Below, one piece after another: positions 34,937 through 43,026 of a stretch of DNA of 64,000 nucleotides. The notes under the pieces were generated by a model. It searched no databases. It saw nothing but the letters and a program-made list of their open reading frames with translations, and was not told the origin of the DNA. The translations under genes were made by a program, and so were the position numbers. Numbering within the stretch: the first letter of the stretch is position 1; every line of letters begins with the position of its first letter. Source of the DNA: Umezawaea sp042738955 (GTDB lineage: Bacteria > Actinomycetota > Actinomycetes > Mycobacteriales > Pseudonocardiaceae); assembly GCF_042738955.1 (NCBI RefSeq), contig NZ_JBHYHC010000008.1, positions 62,001 to 126,000 on the forward strand, in the 5' to 3' direction.

Positions 34937-35734
34937 CTAGAGGGTGACGCCGCGCTCGTTCAGCCAGGGCAGCGGGTTGATCTTCATGCCGCTCGCGTTC
35001 CACACCTCGAAGTGCAGGTGCGGGCCCGTGGAGAAGCCGCGGTTGCCGACTTCGGCGATCTTCTCGCCCGCGGTGACCTTCTGGCCCTTCTGCACGGAGA
35101 ACGTGTTCATGTGGCCGTAGACCGTGACGGTGCCGTCGGCGTGCTCGATCCGGACCCACAGGCCAAAACCGCTTGCCGGACCGGCCTCGATCACGACACC
35201 ATCGGCGGCGGCGTAGATCGGGTCGCCGATCGGGCCCGCGATGTCGATGCCGTAGTGCATCTCGCCCCAGCGGCCGCCGTATCCCGAGGTGAAGATGCCG
35301 GGGGCGGGGCGGACGACCTTGGGCCGCTTGGCCTCGATCTCGTCGGCTTCGCGCTTCTCGGTGATCTGCTGGCTCTTGGCGAGCTTGCTGACCTCGGCCG
35401 ACGGGTCGACCAGCTTCGCGACGGGGAGGACCTTGGGGGCCGCGGCGGGGGCGGTGCCGCCGATGCCGAACGCGGCTGCGCCCTCGCTGGCGTTGGCCAG
35501 CGGCGTCACCTCGTCCGACGCGGAGGTGTCGGAACCGACTGCCTGAAGCGTCTGACCTGCACCAGCGGCGGCGAACGCGCCGACCGCGACAGCGGCGACG
35601 ACGATCCGTCCGCGCAGCGCGGACGGAGGCGGCGGCAGGCGGTGAGTGCTCACCACTCGGGTCGAGGCACGGGAGACCGCCTCGTCGAGCACATCGGTAC
35701 CTGCTTGGCCGCCGGGGGAGCGGTGTTGAGACAA
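34937..35734 (-). CDS. M23 family metallopeptidase (LytM-like)
   Basis: About 265 residues. A membrane/signal helix (GRIVVAAVAVGAFAAAGAGQTL) is followed by a linker and a complete M23 domain: HYGIDIAGPIGDPIYAAADGVVIEAG supplies the first His and Asp ligands, YGHMNTFSVQKGQKVTAGEKIAEVG the loop and GPHLHFEVW the HxH motif, so it should cut peptidoglycan cross-links. It corresponds in position to Rv0950c. The TTG at 35734 is chosen because GGAAGG lies seven bases upstream; an in-frame GTG farther up would add a structured leader sequence. Confidence 0.88.
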   Translation of the reverse strand: MSQHRSPGGQAGTDVLDEAVSRASTRVVSTHRLPPPPSALRGRIVVAAVAVGAFAAAGAGQTLQAVGSDTSASDEVTPLANASEGAAAFGIGGTAPAAAPKVLPVAKLVDPSAEVSKLAKSQQITEKREADEIEAKRPKVVRPAPGIFTSGYGGRWGEMHYGIDIAGPIGDPIYAAADGVVIEAGPASGFGLWVRIEHADGTVTVYGHMNTFSVQKGQKVTAGEKIAEVGNRGFSTGPHLHFEVWNASGMKINPLPWLNERGVTL

Positions 35735-35769
35735 AGCCGGGCCTTCCGTGTTCCGGGGAGTCCAGTCGG

Positions 35770-35930
35770 ACCCGGGCGGGGGATCCCGGAGAGTCGGTCG
35801 GGGTTCCGACTCCGTGTCCTTGCATGTGACCAGACCGTGACAACGGACCGGGGGAACATAACGGGGTCGGACGTCAGGGGGCAATCCCCACCGCCGATGT
35901 CTACCGAATAGCGGTTAGCGAAAAGGTTAC
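35770..35930 (-). promoter_or_regulatory. Structured leader of the M23 gene, candidate c-di-AMP (ydaO) riboswitch
   Basis: About 190 bases separate the M23 start from the upstream lipase. On the minus strand this leader contains GCTAACCGC...GGTAGACA near 35893-35925 and a hairpin GAGTCGG/CCGACTC near 35790-35815. Actinobacterial ydaO/c-di-AMP riboswitches often precede cell-wall hydrolase genes and have a GCUAACC..GGUAG core, which prompts this call. I could not fold or align it. Confidence 0.3.
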
Positions 35931-36907
35931 GAGCATGAGCCGTGACGCTCCGTCACGGCGGAAGAGGAAAACCCCTCACGTCCAGGCGTGATGCGCTGAG
36001 GCGCACTGTCATCCGATCGGATGATGGCTGCGACCACCGTGTGCAGAGTGCGCGTGTCAACGGGCAGTGACAGGTGACCTGAATCACGTATCTGGTGCTC
36101 TTCAACGAGCAACCCTGGGTGCGAGAGCCGTGCGTTGCGCTGCGGGACGATCACCTGGTCCATCTCGCTCCACACGACGACGAACCGGGTCCGGCAAGGC
36201 CGACCGGTCTCGGCCAGTTCCACGAGGAGGTCCGACCCCGGCCGGAGCTGCCGGGTGAGGGGAGTCGGCAGCAGGTAGGCGGCCAACGTCCCGCCATGAG
36301 GCGTGCCCAAGGTGACCAACGTGCGCACCCGCGCGTCCCCGTGCAGCCGCTGCACGTAGTACCGCGCGATCAACCCGCCGAGCGAGTGCCCGACGACGTG
36401 CACCCGTTCCGCCCCGGTCTGCTCGCAGATCCGCTCGATGTGCTCGCCCAGCAGGGCGGCCGACCGCCTGACGTCCCCGGTCAGAGCGGTGAGAACGCTG
36501 TAGTTGACCGCGTGCACGACCCCGAAGCCACGCCTTCGCAGTGCCCCCGACAGCACTGCGAAGGCGGACCTGTTGTCCCCGATCCCGTGGACGAGCACGA
36601 TGGGGGTACCCGCCGCGTCCATCGCCGAAACCACCAGCCCGCGCTGCCGGGGCGGCAGGAGGTCGGTCCGGTAGTGGCGGAACTGGTCCTCGGGCCTCAA
36701 CTGCTGCGCGACGGCGCCCCACGGGTACAGCACCGCGTGCGCCGCCAACCAGGCCGCTTCGACGGCGACCCCGCGCATCCCGCCCACGGTCGCCACGGCC
36801 CGCAACGCCCCGACCGCCTGCCCGGAAATGTCCTTCACCGCGTGCACTGACGAATCCGCCCGCCGCAACAGCCCATCCGTCAGCCGCCGCAACCCGAATT
36901 TCCCCAT
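35927..36907 (-). CDS. Alpha/beta-hydrolase (lipase/esterase family)
   Basis: 326 residues. PIVLVHGIGDNRSAF is the oxyanion-hole HG motif, VHVVGHSLGGLIARYYVQ the nucleophile elbow (GHSLGG), with an Asp in VVWSEMDQVIVP and a His in RDSGHLSLP as probable triad members. The N-terminal 100 residues are a helical region with a hydrophobic stretch (AAWLAAHAVLYPWG). Substrate unknown. A hairpin GCCGTGACG/CGTCACGGC (35939-35959) lies in the last codons and could terminate its transcript before the M23 leader. ATG at 36907 without a clear ribosome-binding site. Confidence 0.85.
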   Translation of the reverse strand: MGKFGLRRLTDGLLRRADSSVHAVKDISGQAVGALRAVATVGGMRGVAVEAAWLAAHAVLYPWGAVAQQLRPEDQFRHYRTDLLPPRQRGLVVSAMDAAGTPIVLVHGIGDNRSAFAVLSGALRRRGFGVVHAVNYSVLTALTGDVRRSAALLGEHIERICEQTGAERVHVVGHSLGGLIARYYVQRLHGDARVRTLVTLGTPHGGTLAAYLLPTPLTRQLRPGSDLLVELAETGRPCRTRFVVVWSEMDQVIVPQRNARLSHPGLLVEEHQIRDSGHLSLPVDTRTLHTVVAAIIRSDDSAPQRITPGREGFSSSAVTERHGSCS

Positions 36908-37089
36908 AAGGGTGAAGGTAGGTCATCAACCCGACCACAAACGAGAGACCAGTTCGGGTATTCCACGACACCCAGCCCCGCCCAACGAGCAACACCGCAC
37001 GTCAAGAACCCGAACGCACCAACGAAGAACACCGGCAGCCCCCACCCAGGCCACCTCCCAACGACCACCTATGGGAACGCCGACCCGCT

Positions 37090-37560
37090 CGCTGTGAACA
37101 GCGAAGCGATCCCAACCCACCTTCCGCAGAGCAGATCGGCAAACCCTCACCCGCAGCAGACCGAGCCGCATTCCCCGGCCAGCCGCCTGCCGCGCTGCCA
37201 GCGGGAACCCTCGGCCTGCGGAGCGAACCTCCACCCCCTACCGGGCGGGGACCCCTCGATCCACCTGCTGCGAGCTGCGGAGCGAACCCTTGATCCACCC
37301 GCGCCGGACCGTGCAGCCGATTCCCTCGCTTCGGCCCCTACGGGCCGCAGGGCGAATATGACGCGCTGCCAGAAGGAACCCTCATCTCTCGCTCGGCTCG
37401 CTTGTCAGGCCCCGCCATATGGGCTGCGGCGCGAATCCCGCCCGCCAGCCGCTTCGGACCCGGTGAAACCTTCGCCTCGCCTACTGCGGTCCGCGCAACT
37501 AGTCGGACCCCAGCGGTCTCCTTGGCATCACCGCCTTGAACTGCGGGGCGAACCTCGATC
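37090..37560. repeat. Dispersed CTGCGGNGCGAA repeats in the 36908-37776 gap
   Basis: This 869-base gap between two divergent genes contains no supported gene. A 12-mer theme CTGCGGAGCGAAC recurs at about 37216, 37275, 37347 (variant), 37424 (variant) and 37541, often followed by a CTCGATCC-like tail, at irregular 60-130 base spacing. The rest is C-rich with repeated CCCGCCAGCC stretches. It resembles the repeat tracts at 33.5 and 57.2 kb in style but not in unit. Confidence 0.45.
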
Positions 37561-37776
37561 CGCTGGCCGGGAACCCCGCCACGGGTCTCACACCCCTCGA
37601 CCCCCCGCCCGCCCCACCACCGGCGGGACCTCCGACCCGCCCAGCAACCCCTCCAGCCGCCCCCGCAAAACACCGCCCCCGCGCCACCTCCCCCCACTAC
37701 CCCATTCAGCCCATCCACCCCCTACGCATCCCACGTGCCCTCACGTCTCCCGCCCCGACTTGCTAGCGTCGAGCCG

Positions 37777-39456
37777 ATGACCCGAACCACCCGTGACCTC
37801 GTCGTGGCAGGCGTTGAGCCGGCGTCTCCGGCTTCGGTCCGGCTCCGCGTGGCCTTCGGCCTGGCCTTTGTCGGTGCGCTTCTCGGTGCCGCGGGCCCTC
37901 TGACCGGCGTGGTCAGCGAGGGCACCGCGCCGGCGTTCACCGCGTGGCCCCTCCTCGTGCTGTTGGCGTTCCTCCCGGTGGTCCTGGCGGCTGTCTTCCT
38001 GCGGAACCACCCGTTGGTGGCCGCCGGTGTCCTGGCCGTGACGGGTCTCTTCGCCCCCGGTCGCCTGCTCGTCGACCTCCAGATCACCGTCGACACCACC
38101 TACACCACCCGCCCCGAGCTGTTCCGCCCCACGAGCCTCACGCCGCTCACCCCGAGCACCGGCCTGTGGCTCCTCGTGGCGGGTCACGTGCTCGTCCTGG
38201 CCGCGGGTGTCCTGGCGGCCACGGCGGCGGAACCCACCGACTCCGACCAGTCGAGCCCCCGCCGGTTCCTGGGTCTGGTCGTCGCGGCGGGCGCGGTGGC
38301 CGCGGTCGGCCTGTTCACGGCCCCGATCACCTCGACCGACCCGCTGGTCCCCACCGGCGGCCCCTTCGACGCTCCCGCGCTGGCCATGATCGGCGGCCTG
38401 CTGCTCGCCGCGGCCGCCCCCGCCGCCGGTGTCCTGGCCGCCAGCAACCCGGCTCCCGAGAACCGGCGCGGCGGTCTCCTCGCGGTGGCTGCGGCACTGG
38501 CCGCCTTGGCCCTGCCGCCGTTCACAGCAGGCGTCTTCGCCGACGGCTTGGGCGTGTCCATCGGCTCCGTCCTGCTCCTGCTGGCCGCGGCCGCCCACGC
38601 CGTCCTGGCCGTCGTCCTCGGCCGGGAAACCGACCTGGCCGAGCAGAAGGCCGTCGAACTCCCCGGCCAACGCCGCCTGCACCGGGTCGCGGGCGTCCTC
38701 GGCCTGCTCGCCGCCGCTTCGGCGCTGGGCGGCGTGCTCGGCGCTCAACTGGTCGTCCCGGACGGCCTCCCGCTCCCCGTCGGCTACGCCGAGCGCCTCC
38801 TCTGGCCCGCCCTGGTCGTCGTGGCGCTCCTCTCCGCCGCCCTCGTCGCCAACACGACCGCGGCCCGCCCGGCGTTCACCGTCGCGCTGGCCGCCCTCCC
38901 GCTGGCCGCGGGCGGCACGCTCGACGCCGTCTTCGCCGCCACCCAGATCGGCTCGGTCAAACCCGGCGGCGGCGTGTGGTTCACCGTCCTGGCCGTCCTC
39001 TTCGCGATCGCCGCCGCGGTCACTGCCGCGCTCGCCGGTTCGCTGGAGCGCGAGGAACGCGAAGAGGTCGAGCCGACCAAGACCCAGGTCCCGCTCCCGC
39101 AGGCGGCTGTCACGCTCATCGGCGCCCTGCTGGCCCTCGGCGCGTTCGCCCTCCCGGTCCTGCGCGGCCCGGACTTCCACTCCGTCGGCCTGCTCGACTT
39201 CCGCGTCGGCTCCTACGGCCTGCTGGCCGCCGTCCTGGCCGTGCTGGCCGCCGCGGGCCTCTCCCTCCGCTCACGCCCGCAGCGCGCCGCCGCCCTGCTG
39301 CTCGGCGCGGCGCTCGTGACGGCCGTTCGCGCCCTCGAATACCCCCTCACGTCGGCCCGCGTCACGGCCGCCGCCCCCGGACCCGGACTGTGGCTCGCGG
39401 CCGCCGCCGTGGTGGCGCTGCTCGCGGGCGCGGCCCTGTCGGCTTCCCGCCGCTGA
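37777..39456 (+). CDS. Large polytopic membrane protein
   Basis: 559 residues with about 14 hydrophobic helices and little soluble content; a cytoplasmic loop (LEREEREEVEPTKTQVPLPQ, near 430-450) is the only charged segment. No transporter signature is recognised; the gene lies in the pcrA-sucCD interval where other actinobacteria carry similar uncharacterised proteins. The ATG at 37777 is 10 bases after TAGCGT, so the message may be nearly leaderless. The IcmB-like gene follows 59 bases later. Confidence 0.8.
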   Translation: MTRTTRDLVVAGVEPASPASVRLRVAFGLAFVGALLGAAGPLTGVVSEGTAPAFTAWPLLVLLAFLPVVLAAVFLRNHPLVAAGVLAVTGLFAPGRLLVDLQITVDTTYTTRPELFRPTSLTPLTPSTGLWLLVAGHVLVLAAGVLAATAAEPTDSDQSSPRRFLGLVVAAGAVAAVGLFTAPITSTDPLVPTGGPFDAPALAMIGGLLLAAAAPAAGVLAASNPAPENRRGGLLAVAAALAALALPPFTAGVFADGLGVSIGSVLLLLAAAAHAVLAVVLGRETDLAEQKAVELPGQRRLHRVAGVLGLLAAASALGGVLGAQLVVPDGLPLPVGYAERLLWPALVVVALLSAALVANTTAARPAFTVALAALPLAAGGTLDAVFAATQIGSVKPGGGVWFTVLAVLFAIAAAVTAALAGSLEREEREEVEPTKTQVPLPQAAVTLIGALLALGAFALPVLRGPDFHSVGLLDFRVGSYGLLAAVLAVLAAAGLSLRSRPQRAAALLLGAALVTAVRALEYPLTSARVTAAAPGPGLWLAAAAVVALLAGAALSASRR

Positions 39457-39515
39457 ACCGCCGGCCTACTCTGCGGACGCGGGCGATCCCCGCGACGACG
39501 AACGAGGAGACAGCC

Positions 39516-39917
39516 ATGAGTGGTCGGATCCGCGTGGTGGTGGCCAAACCAGGACTGGACGGCCACGACCGCGGTGCCAAGGTCGTGGCGCGCGCGCTGC
39601 GCGACGCGGGCATGGAGGTCGTCTACACCGGACTCCACCAAACACCCGAACAGGTGGTGGAGACCGCTCTCCAGGAGGACGCCGACGCGGTCGGCCTGTC
39701 CGTCCTCTCCGGCGCGCACATGACCCTGTTCGCGCGGGTCATCGAACTCCTCAAGGAGAAGGGCGCGGAGGACGTGGTCGTCTTCGGCGGCGGGATCGTG
39801 CCCGAGGAGGACATGCCGAAGCTCACCGAGATGGGCGTCGCCAAGATCTTCACGCCCGGCGCGACCACGACGGAGATCGTCGACTGGGTGACGGAGCACG
39901 TCGGCCAGTCGGTTTGA
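39516..39917 (+). CDS. icmB: B12-binding protein, isobutyryl-CoA mutase small subunit-like
   Basis: 133 residues. IRVVVAKPGLDGHDRGAKVVARALRDAGMEVVYTGLHQTPEQVVETALQEDADAVGLSVLSGAHMTLF is the cobalamin-binding fold with Asp15-x-His17-x2-Gly20 (His17 the lower axial ligand). Its stand-alone size and sequence match Streptomyces IcmB as I remember it, so it should pair with a large IcmA/MeaA-type subunit encoded elsewhere to interconvert isobutyryl-CoA and butyryl-CoA or a related acyl-CoA. GAGGAGA lies six bases before the ATG. It precedes sucCD, which handle succinyl-CoA, by 254 bases. Confidence 0.85.
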   Translation: MSGRIRVVVAKPGLDGHDRGAKVVARALRDAGMEVVYTGLHQTPEQVVETALQEDADAVGLSVLSGAHMTLFARVIELLKEKGAEDVVVFGGGIVPEEDMPKLTEMGVAKIFTPGATTTEIVDWVTEHVGQSV

Positions 39918-40171
39918 CCACGTTGTCGTGATCGACCTCACCGCCGTTATGACGGACCTCACCGGGTACGGCGTGCGGACGGTCCACGCAGGTCGATAAT
40001 CTCTTGCGCAGCCGCGTCCAGCCGGTCCTCATTCCGTTCAGCCGGCGTTCCAGGCGGTACCTGGTGCGTGTGAGCGCCTGAACCGTGCCCTGGGTTCCAC
40101 CTGGAGCGCCGGACCTCTGAGGACCACCCCCCAGGGCGCGGTGTCCGACACCGACGTCGCAGGAGACCCGA

Positions 40172-41341
40172 GTGGACCTGTACGAGTACCAGGCGAAGGA
40201 TCTCTTCGCCGCCCACAACGTTCCGGTACTTCCGGGCGATGTGGCCAGCACCCCCGCCGAGGCCAAGGCGCTCGCCGAGCAGTACGGCACCACCGTGGTC
40301 GTGAAGGCCCAGGTCAAGACGGGTGGCCGTGGCAAGGCCGGTGGCGTCAAGCTCGCCGAGACGCCCGACGAGGCCGAGGCCAAGGCCGAGGCGATCCTCG
40401 GTCTGGACATCAAGGGCCACATCGTCCACCGCGTGCTGGTGACGACCGCGTCCGACATCGCGGAGGAGTACTACTTCTCCTTCCTGCTCGACCGCTCCAA
40501 CCGCACCTTCCTCGCCATGGCGTCGGTCGAGGGCGGCATGGAGATCGAAGAGGTCGCGGCCACCAACCCCGACGCGCTGGCCAAGATCGCCATCGACGCC
40601 ATCAAGGGCGTCGACCTGGCGAAGGCCCAGGAGATCGTCGCGGCCGCGAAGTTCCCGGCCGAGGTCGCCGACCAGGTCGCCGACGTCATCGTGAAGCTCT
40701 GGGAGACCTTCGTCTCCGAGGACGCCACGCTGGTCGAGGTCAACCCGCTCGTGCGCGACCCCGAAGGCAAGATCGTCGCCCTCGACGGCAAGGTCACCAT
40801 CGACGAGAACGCCGCGTTCCGGCACCCGGAGCACGCCGCGCTGGTCGACGAGAAGACCGAGGACCCGCTCGAGGCGAAGGCGAAGGCCAAGGGCCTCAAC
40901 TACGTCAAGCTCGACGGCCAGGTCGGCATCATCGGCAACGGCGCCGGTCTCGTCATGTCCACTCTGGACGTCGTCGCGTACGCCGGTGAGAAGCACAAGG
41001 GCGTCAAGCCCGCGAACTTCCTCGACATCGGCGGCGGCGCGTCCGCCGAGGTCATGTCGAACGGCCTCGACATCATCCTGAACGACCCGGACGTGCGCAG
41101 CGTCTTCGTGAACGTCTTCGGCGGCATCACCGCCTGCGACGCGGTCGCGAACGGCATCGTGCAGGCGCTGGAGATCATCGGCGACGCGGCGACCAAGCCG
41201 CTCGTCGTCCGCCTCGACGGCAACAACGTGGAGGAAGGCAGGCGGATCCTCGCCGAGGCCAACCACCCGCTCGTGACCGTCGTCGACACCATGGACAACG
41301 CGGCCGACATGGCCGCCGAGCTCGCAGCAGCGGGGGTCTGA
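40172..41341 (+). CDS. sucC: Succinyl-CoA synthetase beta subunit (ADP-forming)
   Basis: 389 residues. MDLYEYQAKDLFAAHNVPVLPG begins an ATP-grasp domain (VVKAQVKTGGRGKAGGVKLA) and ends with the ligase domain (GKVTIDENAAFRHPEH, NIGGGASAEVMSNGLDII, VVRLDGNNVEEGRRIL). With SucD it makes ATP and succinate from succinyl-CoA in the TCA cycle. GTG start with GGAG seven bases upstream. The 254-base region before it carries a GATAAT at 39995-40000 that may be a -10 element. Confidence 0.98.
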   Translation: MDLYEYQAKDLFAAHNVPVLPGDVASTPAEAKALAEQYGTTVVVKAQVKTGGRGKAGGVKLAETPDEAEAKAEAILGLDIKGHIVHRVLVTTASDIAEEYYFSFLLDRSNRTFLAMASVEGGMEIEEVAATNPDALAKIAIDAIKGVDLAKAQEIVAAAKFPAEVADQVADVIVKLWETFVSEDATLVEVNPLVRDPEGKIVALDGKVTIDENAAFRHPEHAALVDEKTEDPLEAKAKAKGLNYVKLDGQVGIIGNGAGLVMSTLDVVAYAGEKHKGVKPANFLDIGGGASAEVMSNGLDIILNDPDVRSVFVNVFGGITACDAVANGIVQALEIIGDAATKPLVVRLDGNNVEEGRRILAEANHPLVTVVDTMDNAADMAAELAAAGV

Positions 41342-41344
41342 CCG

Positions 41345-42235
41345 ATGGCCATCTTCATCAACAAGGACAGCAAGGTCATCGTCCAGGGGATGACCGGCGC
41401 CGAGGGCACCAAGCACACCAAGCGGATGCTGGCGTCCGGCACGAACATCGTCGGCGGCGTGAACCCGCGCAAGGCGGGCGAGAAGGTCGACTTCGACGGC
41501 ACCGTGCTCCCGGTCTTCGCGACCGTGGCCGAGGCCATCGAGGCGACCGGCGCGAACGTCACGGTGATCTTCGTCCCGCCGAAGTTCGCCAAGGACGCCG
41601 TCATCGAGGCGATCGACTCGGGCATCGGCCTCGCCGTCGTGATCACCGAGGGCATCCCGGTGCACGACACCGCGAAGTTCTGGGCGCACGCCGTCGCGAC
41701 CGGCAACAAGACCCGGATCATCGGCCCGAACTGCCCCGGCCTCATCAGCCCCGGCCTGTCGAACGCGGGCATCATCCCCGCGAACATCTCGGGTGCGGGC
41801 AAGGTCGGCCTGGTGTCCAAGTCGGGCACCCTGACCTACCAGATGATGTACGAGCTGCGCGACTTCGGCTTCTCCACCGCCATCGGCATCGGCGGCGACC
41901 CGATCATCGGCACCACGCACATCGACGCCCTGGAGGCCTTCGAGGCCGACCCGGAGACCGTCGCCATCGTCATGATCGGCGAGATCGGCGGCGACGCCGA
42001 AGAGCGCGCCGCGGCGTTCATCAAGGACAACGTCACCAAGCCCGTCGTGGGCTACGTGGCGGGCTTCACCGCCCCCGAGGGCAAGACCATGGGCCACGCC
42101 GGCGCCATCGTCTCCGGCTCCGCGGGCACCGCCCAGGCGAAGAAGGAAGCCCTCGAGGCCGCGGGCGTCAAGGTCGGCAAGACGCCGTCCGAGACCGCCG
42201 CCCTCATGCGGGAGATCATGCAGTCGATCGGCTGA
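41345..42235 (+). CDS. sucD: Succinyl-CoA synthetase alpha subunit
   Basis: 296 residues, full length. The CoA-binding Rossmann domain (IVQGMTGAEGTKHTKRM) and the ligase domain with the phospho-histidine His251 in GKTMGHAGAIVSGSAG are intact. It starts three bases after the sucC stop, so the two are co-translated. A strong terminator follows. Confidence 0.98.
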   Translation: MAIFINKDSKVIVQGMTGAEGTKHTKRMLASGTNIVGGVNPRKAGEKVDFDGTVLPVFATVAEAIEATGANVTVIFVPPKFAKDAVIEAIDSGIGLAVVITEGIPVHDTAKFWAHAVATGNKTRIIGPNCPGLISPGLSNAGIIPANISGAGKVGLVSKSGTLTYQMMYELRDFGFSTAIGIGGDPIIGTTHIDALEAFEADPETVAIVMIGEIGGDAEERAAAFIKDNVTKPVVGYVAGFTAPEGKTMGHAGAIVSGSAGTAQAKKEALEAAGVKVGKTPSETAALMREIMQSIG

Positions 42236-42254
42236 TCCAGCCGGTGACGCTGTC

Positions 42255-42292
42255 GCACAGGCCGGGCCCCGGTACGGGGGTCCGGCCTGTGC
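42255..42292. terminator. Bidirectional terminator between sucD and the TetR gene
   Basis: GCACAGGCCGG (42255-42265) pairs with CCGGCCTGTGC (42282-42292), with inner CCCCG/CGGGG pairing, between convergent stops at 42235 and 42299. Confidence 0.9.
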
Positions 42293-42298
42293 CGCGTT

Positions 42299-42949
42299 TC
42301 AGGGGCGCAGGCCCCGCACGCCCGCGATGAGCAGGTCCACGCCCCTGGCGTAGTAGGCGTCGCCGTTGGCGCAGAACGTGAGCGGGTCCGCCGCGGCGAT
42401 GACGTGCGGGTACCGGCCGGGCGCCAGGGTGAGCAGGGTCGCGCGCTTGGCGCGGGCCGCCGCGTCGCGCTGCTCGGGGTCCGTGCCGCCGTCCGAGCCG
42501 GGCTCGGCGGTGATGAGCGTGACGGCGGCGTTGAGCAGGTAGCCGCTCAGCTCGGCCGCCTCCTCCGCCGTGAACCCGCCGCGCGCGAGCAGGCCGAGTG
42601 AGCGCTCCACGATCCTCAGCCCCGGCTCGCTGGCGAGGATCCGGCGTTGCACCAGCGGCGCGAGGGCCGCGTGGGGCCGCAGCGCCGTGACGATCGCCGT
42701 GACGACGGCGTGCAGCCCGTCCGGCCAGTCGGCGTGGTCCGCGGGCGTGTCGACCGTGCTCAACAGGTGTTCGGTGACGCCGTCGAGCAGCTCGTCCTTG
42801 TTCTTGAAGTGCCAGTAGAGCGCCATCGCGGTGACGCCGAGGTCGGCGGCGAGCCCGCGGATGGTGACGGCGTCCAAGCCCTCCCGGTCCGCCAAGGCTG
42901 TCGCGTGGGTCACCACGGTGTCGCGGTCCAGCCGTTCCCTGGTCGTCAC
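42299..42949 (-). CDS. TetR-family regulator (TetR class C-terminal domain)
   Basis: 216 residues from GTG 42949. The helix-turn-helix TIRGLAADLGVTAMALYWHFKNKDELLDGVTEHLL is the tetracycline-repressor type, followed by a TetR_C domain (AALAPLVQRRILASEPGLRIVERSLGLLARGGFTAEEAAELSGYLLNAAVTLI). A longer upstream extension would run through the operator and is rejected. It is divergent from an old-yellow-enzyme gene, with a perfect palindrome between them, so it very likely represses both. Confidence 0.92.
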   Translation of the reverse strand: MTTRERLDRDTVVTHATALADREGLDAVTIRGLAADLGVTAMALYWHFKNKDELLDGVTEHLLSTVDTPADHADWPDGLHAVVTAIVTALRPHAALAPLVQRRILASEPGLRIVERSLGLLARGGFTAEEAAELSGYLLNAAVTLITAEPGSDGGTDPEQRDAAARAKRATLLTLAPGRYPHVIAAADPLTFCANGDAYYARGVDLLIAGVRGLRP

Positions 42950-42950
42950 G

Positions 42951-42992
42951 TTGACAACTGTACTACGTACAGCTAGGACTGTACGTAGTACA
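42951..42992. promoter_or_regulatory. TetR operator overlapping the oxidoreductase promoter
   Basis: TGTACTACGTACAG (42959-42972), six bases, CTGTACGTAGTACA (42979-42992): a perfect 14-bp inverted repeat. A consensus -35 TTGACA lies at 42951-42956 and a -10 TAGGAC at 42974-42979, 17 bases apart, so a bound repressor would cover the oxidoreductase promoter. The minus-strand start codon of the TetR gene is at 42949. Confidence 0.85.
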
Positions 42993-43026
42993 TGTACGCC
43001 GTATAGTTCCTCTGGGAGGGGTTCTG

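Noticed and set aside
33452..35911. A plus-strand open frame of over 800 codons across 33.4-35.9 kb
   Set aside because: Pro/Ser/Thr-rich nonsense in repeat DNA, then antisense to the M23 peptidase; no domain, no ribosome-binding site.
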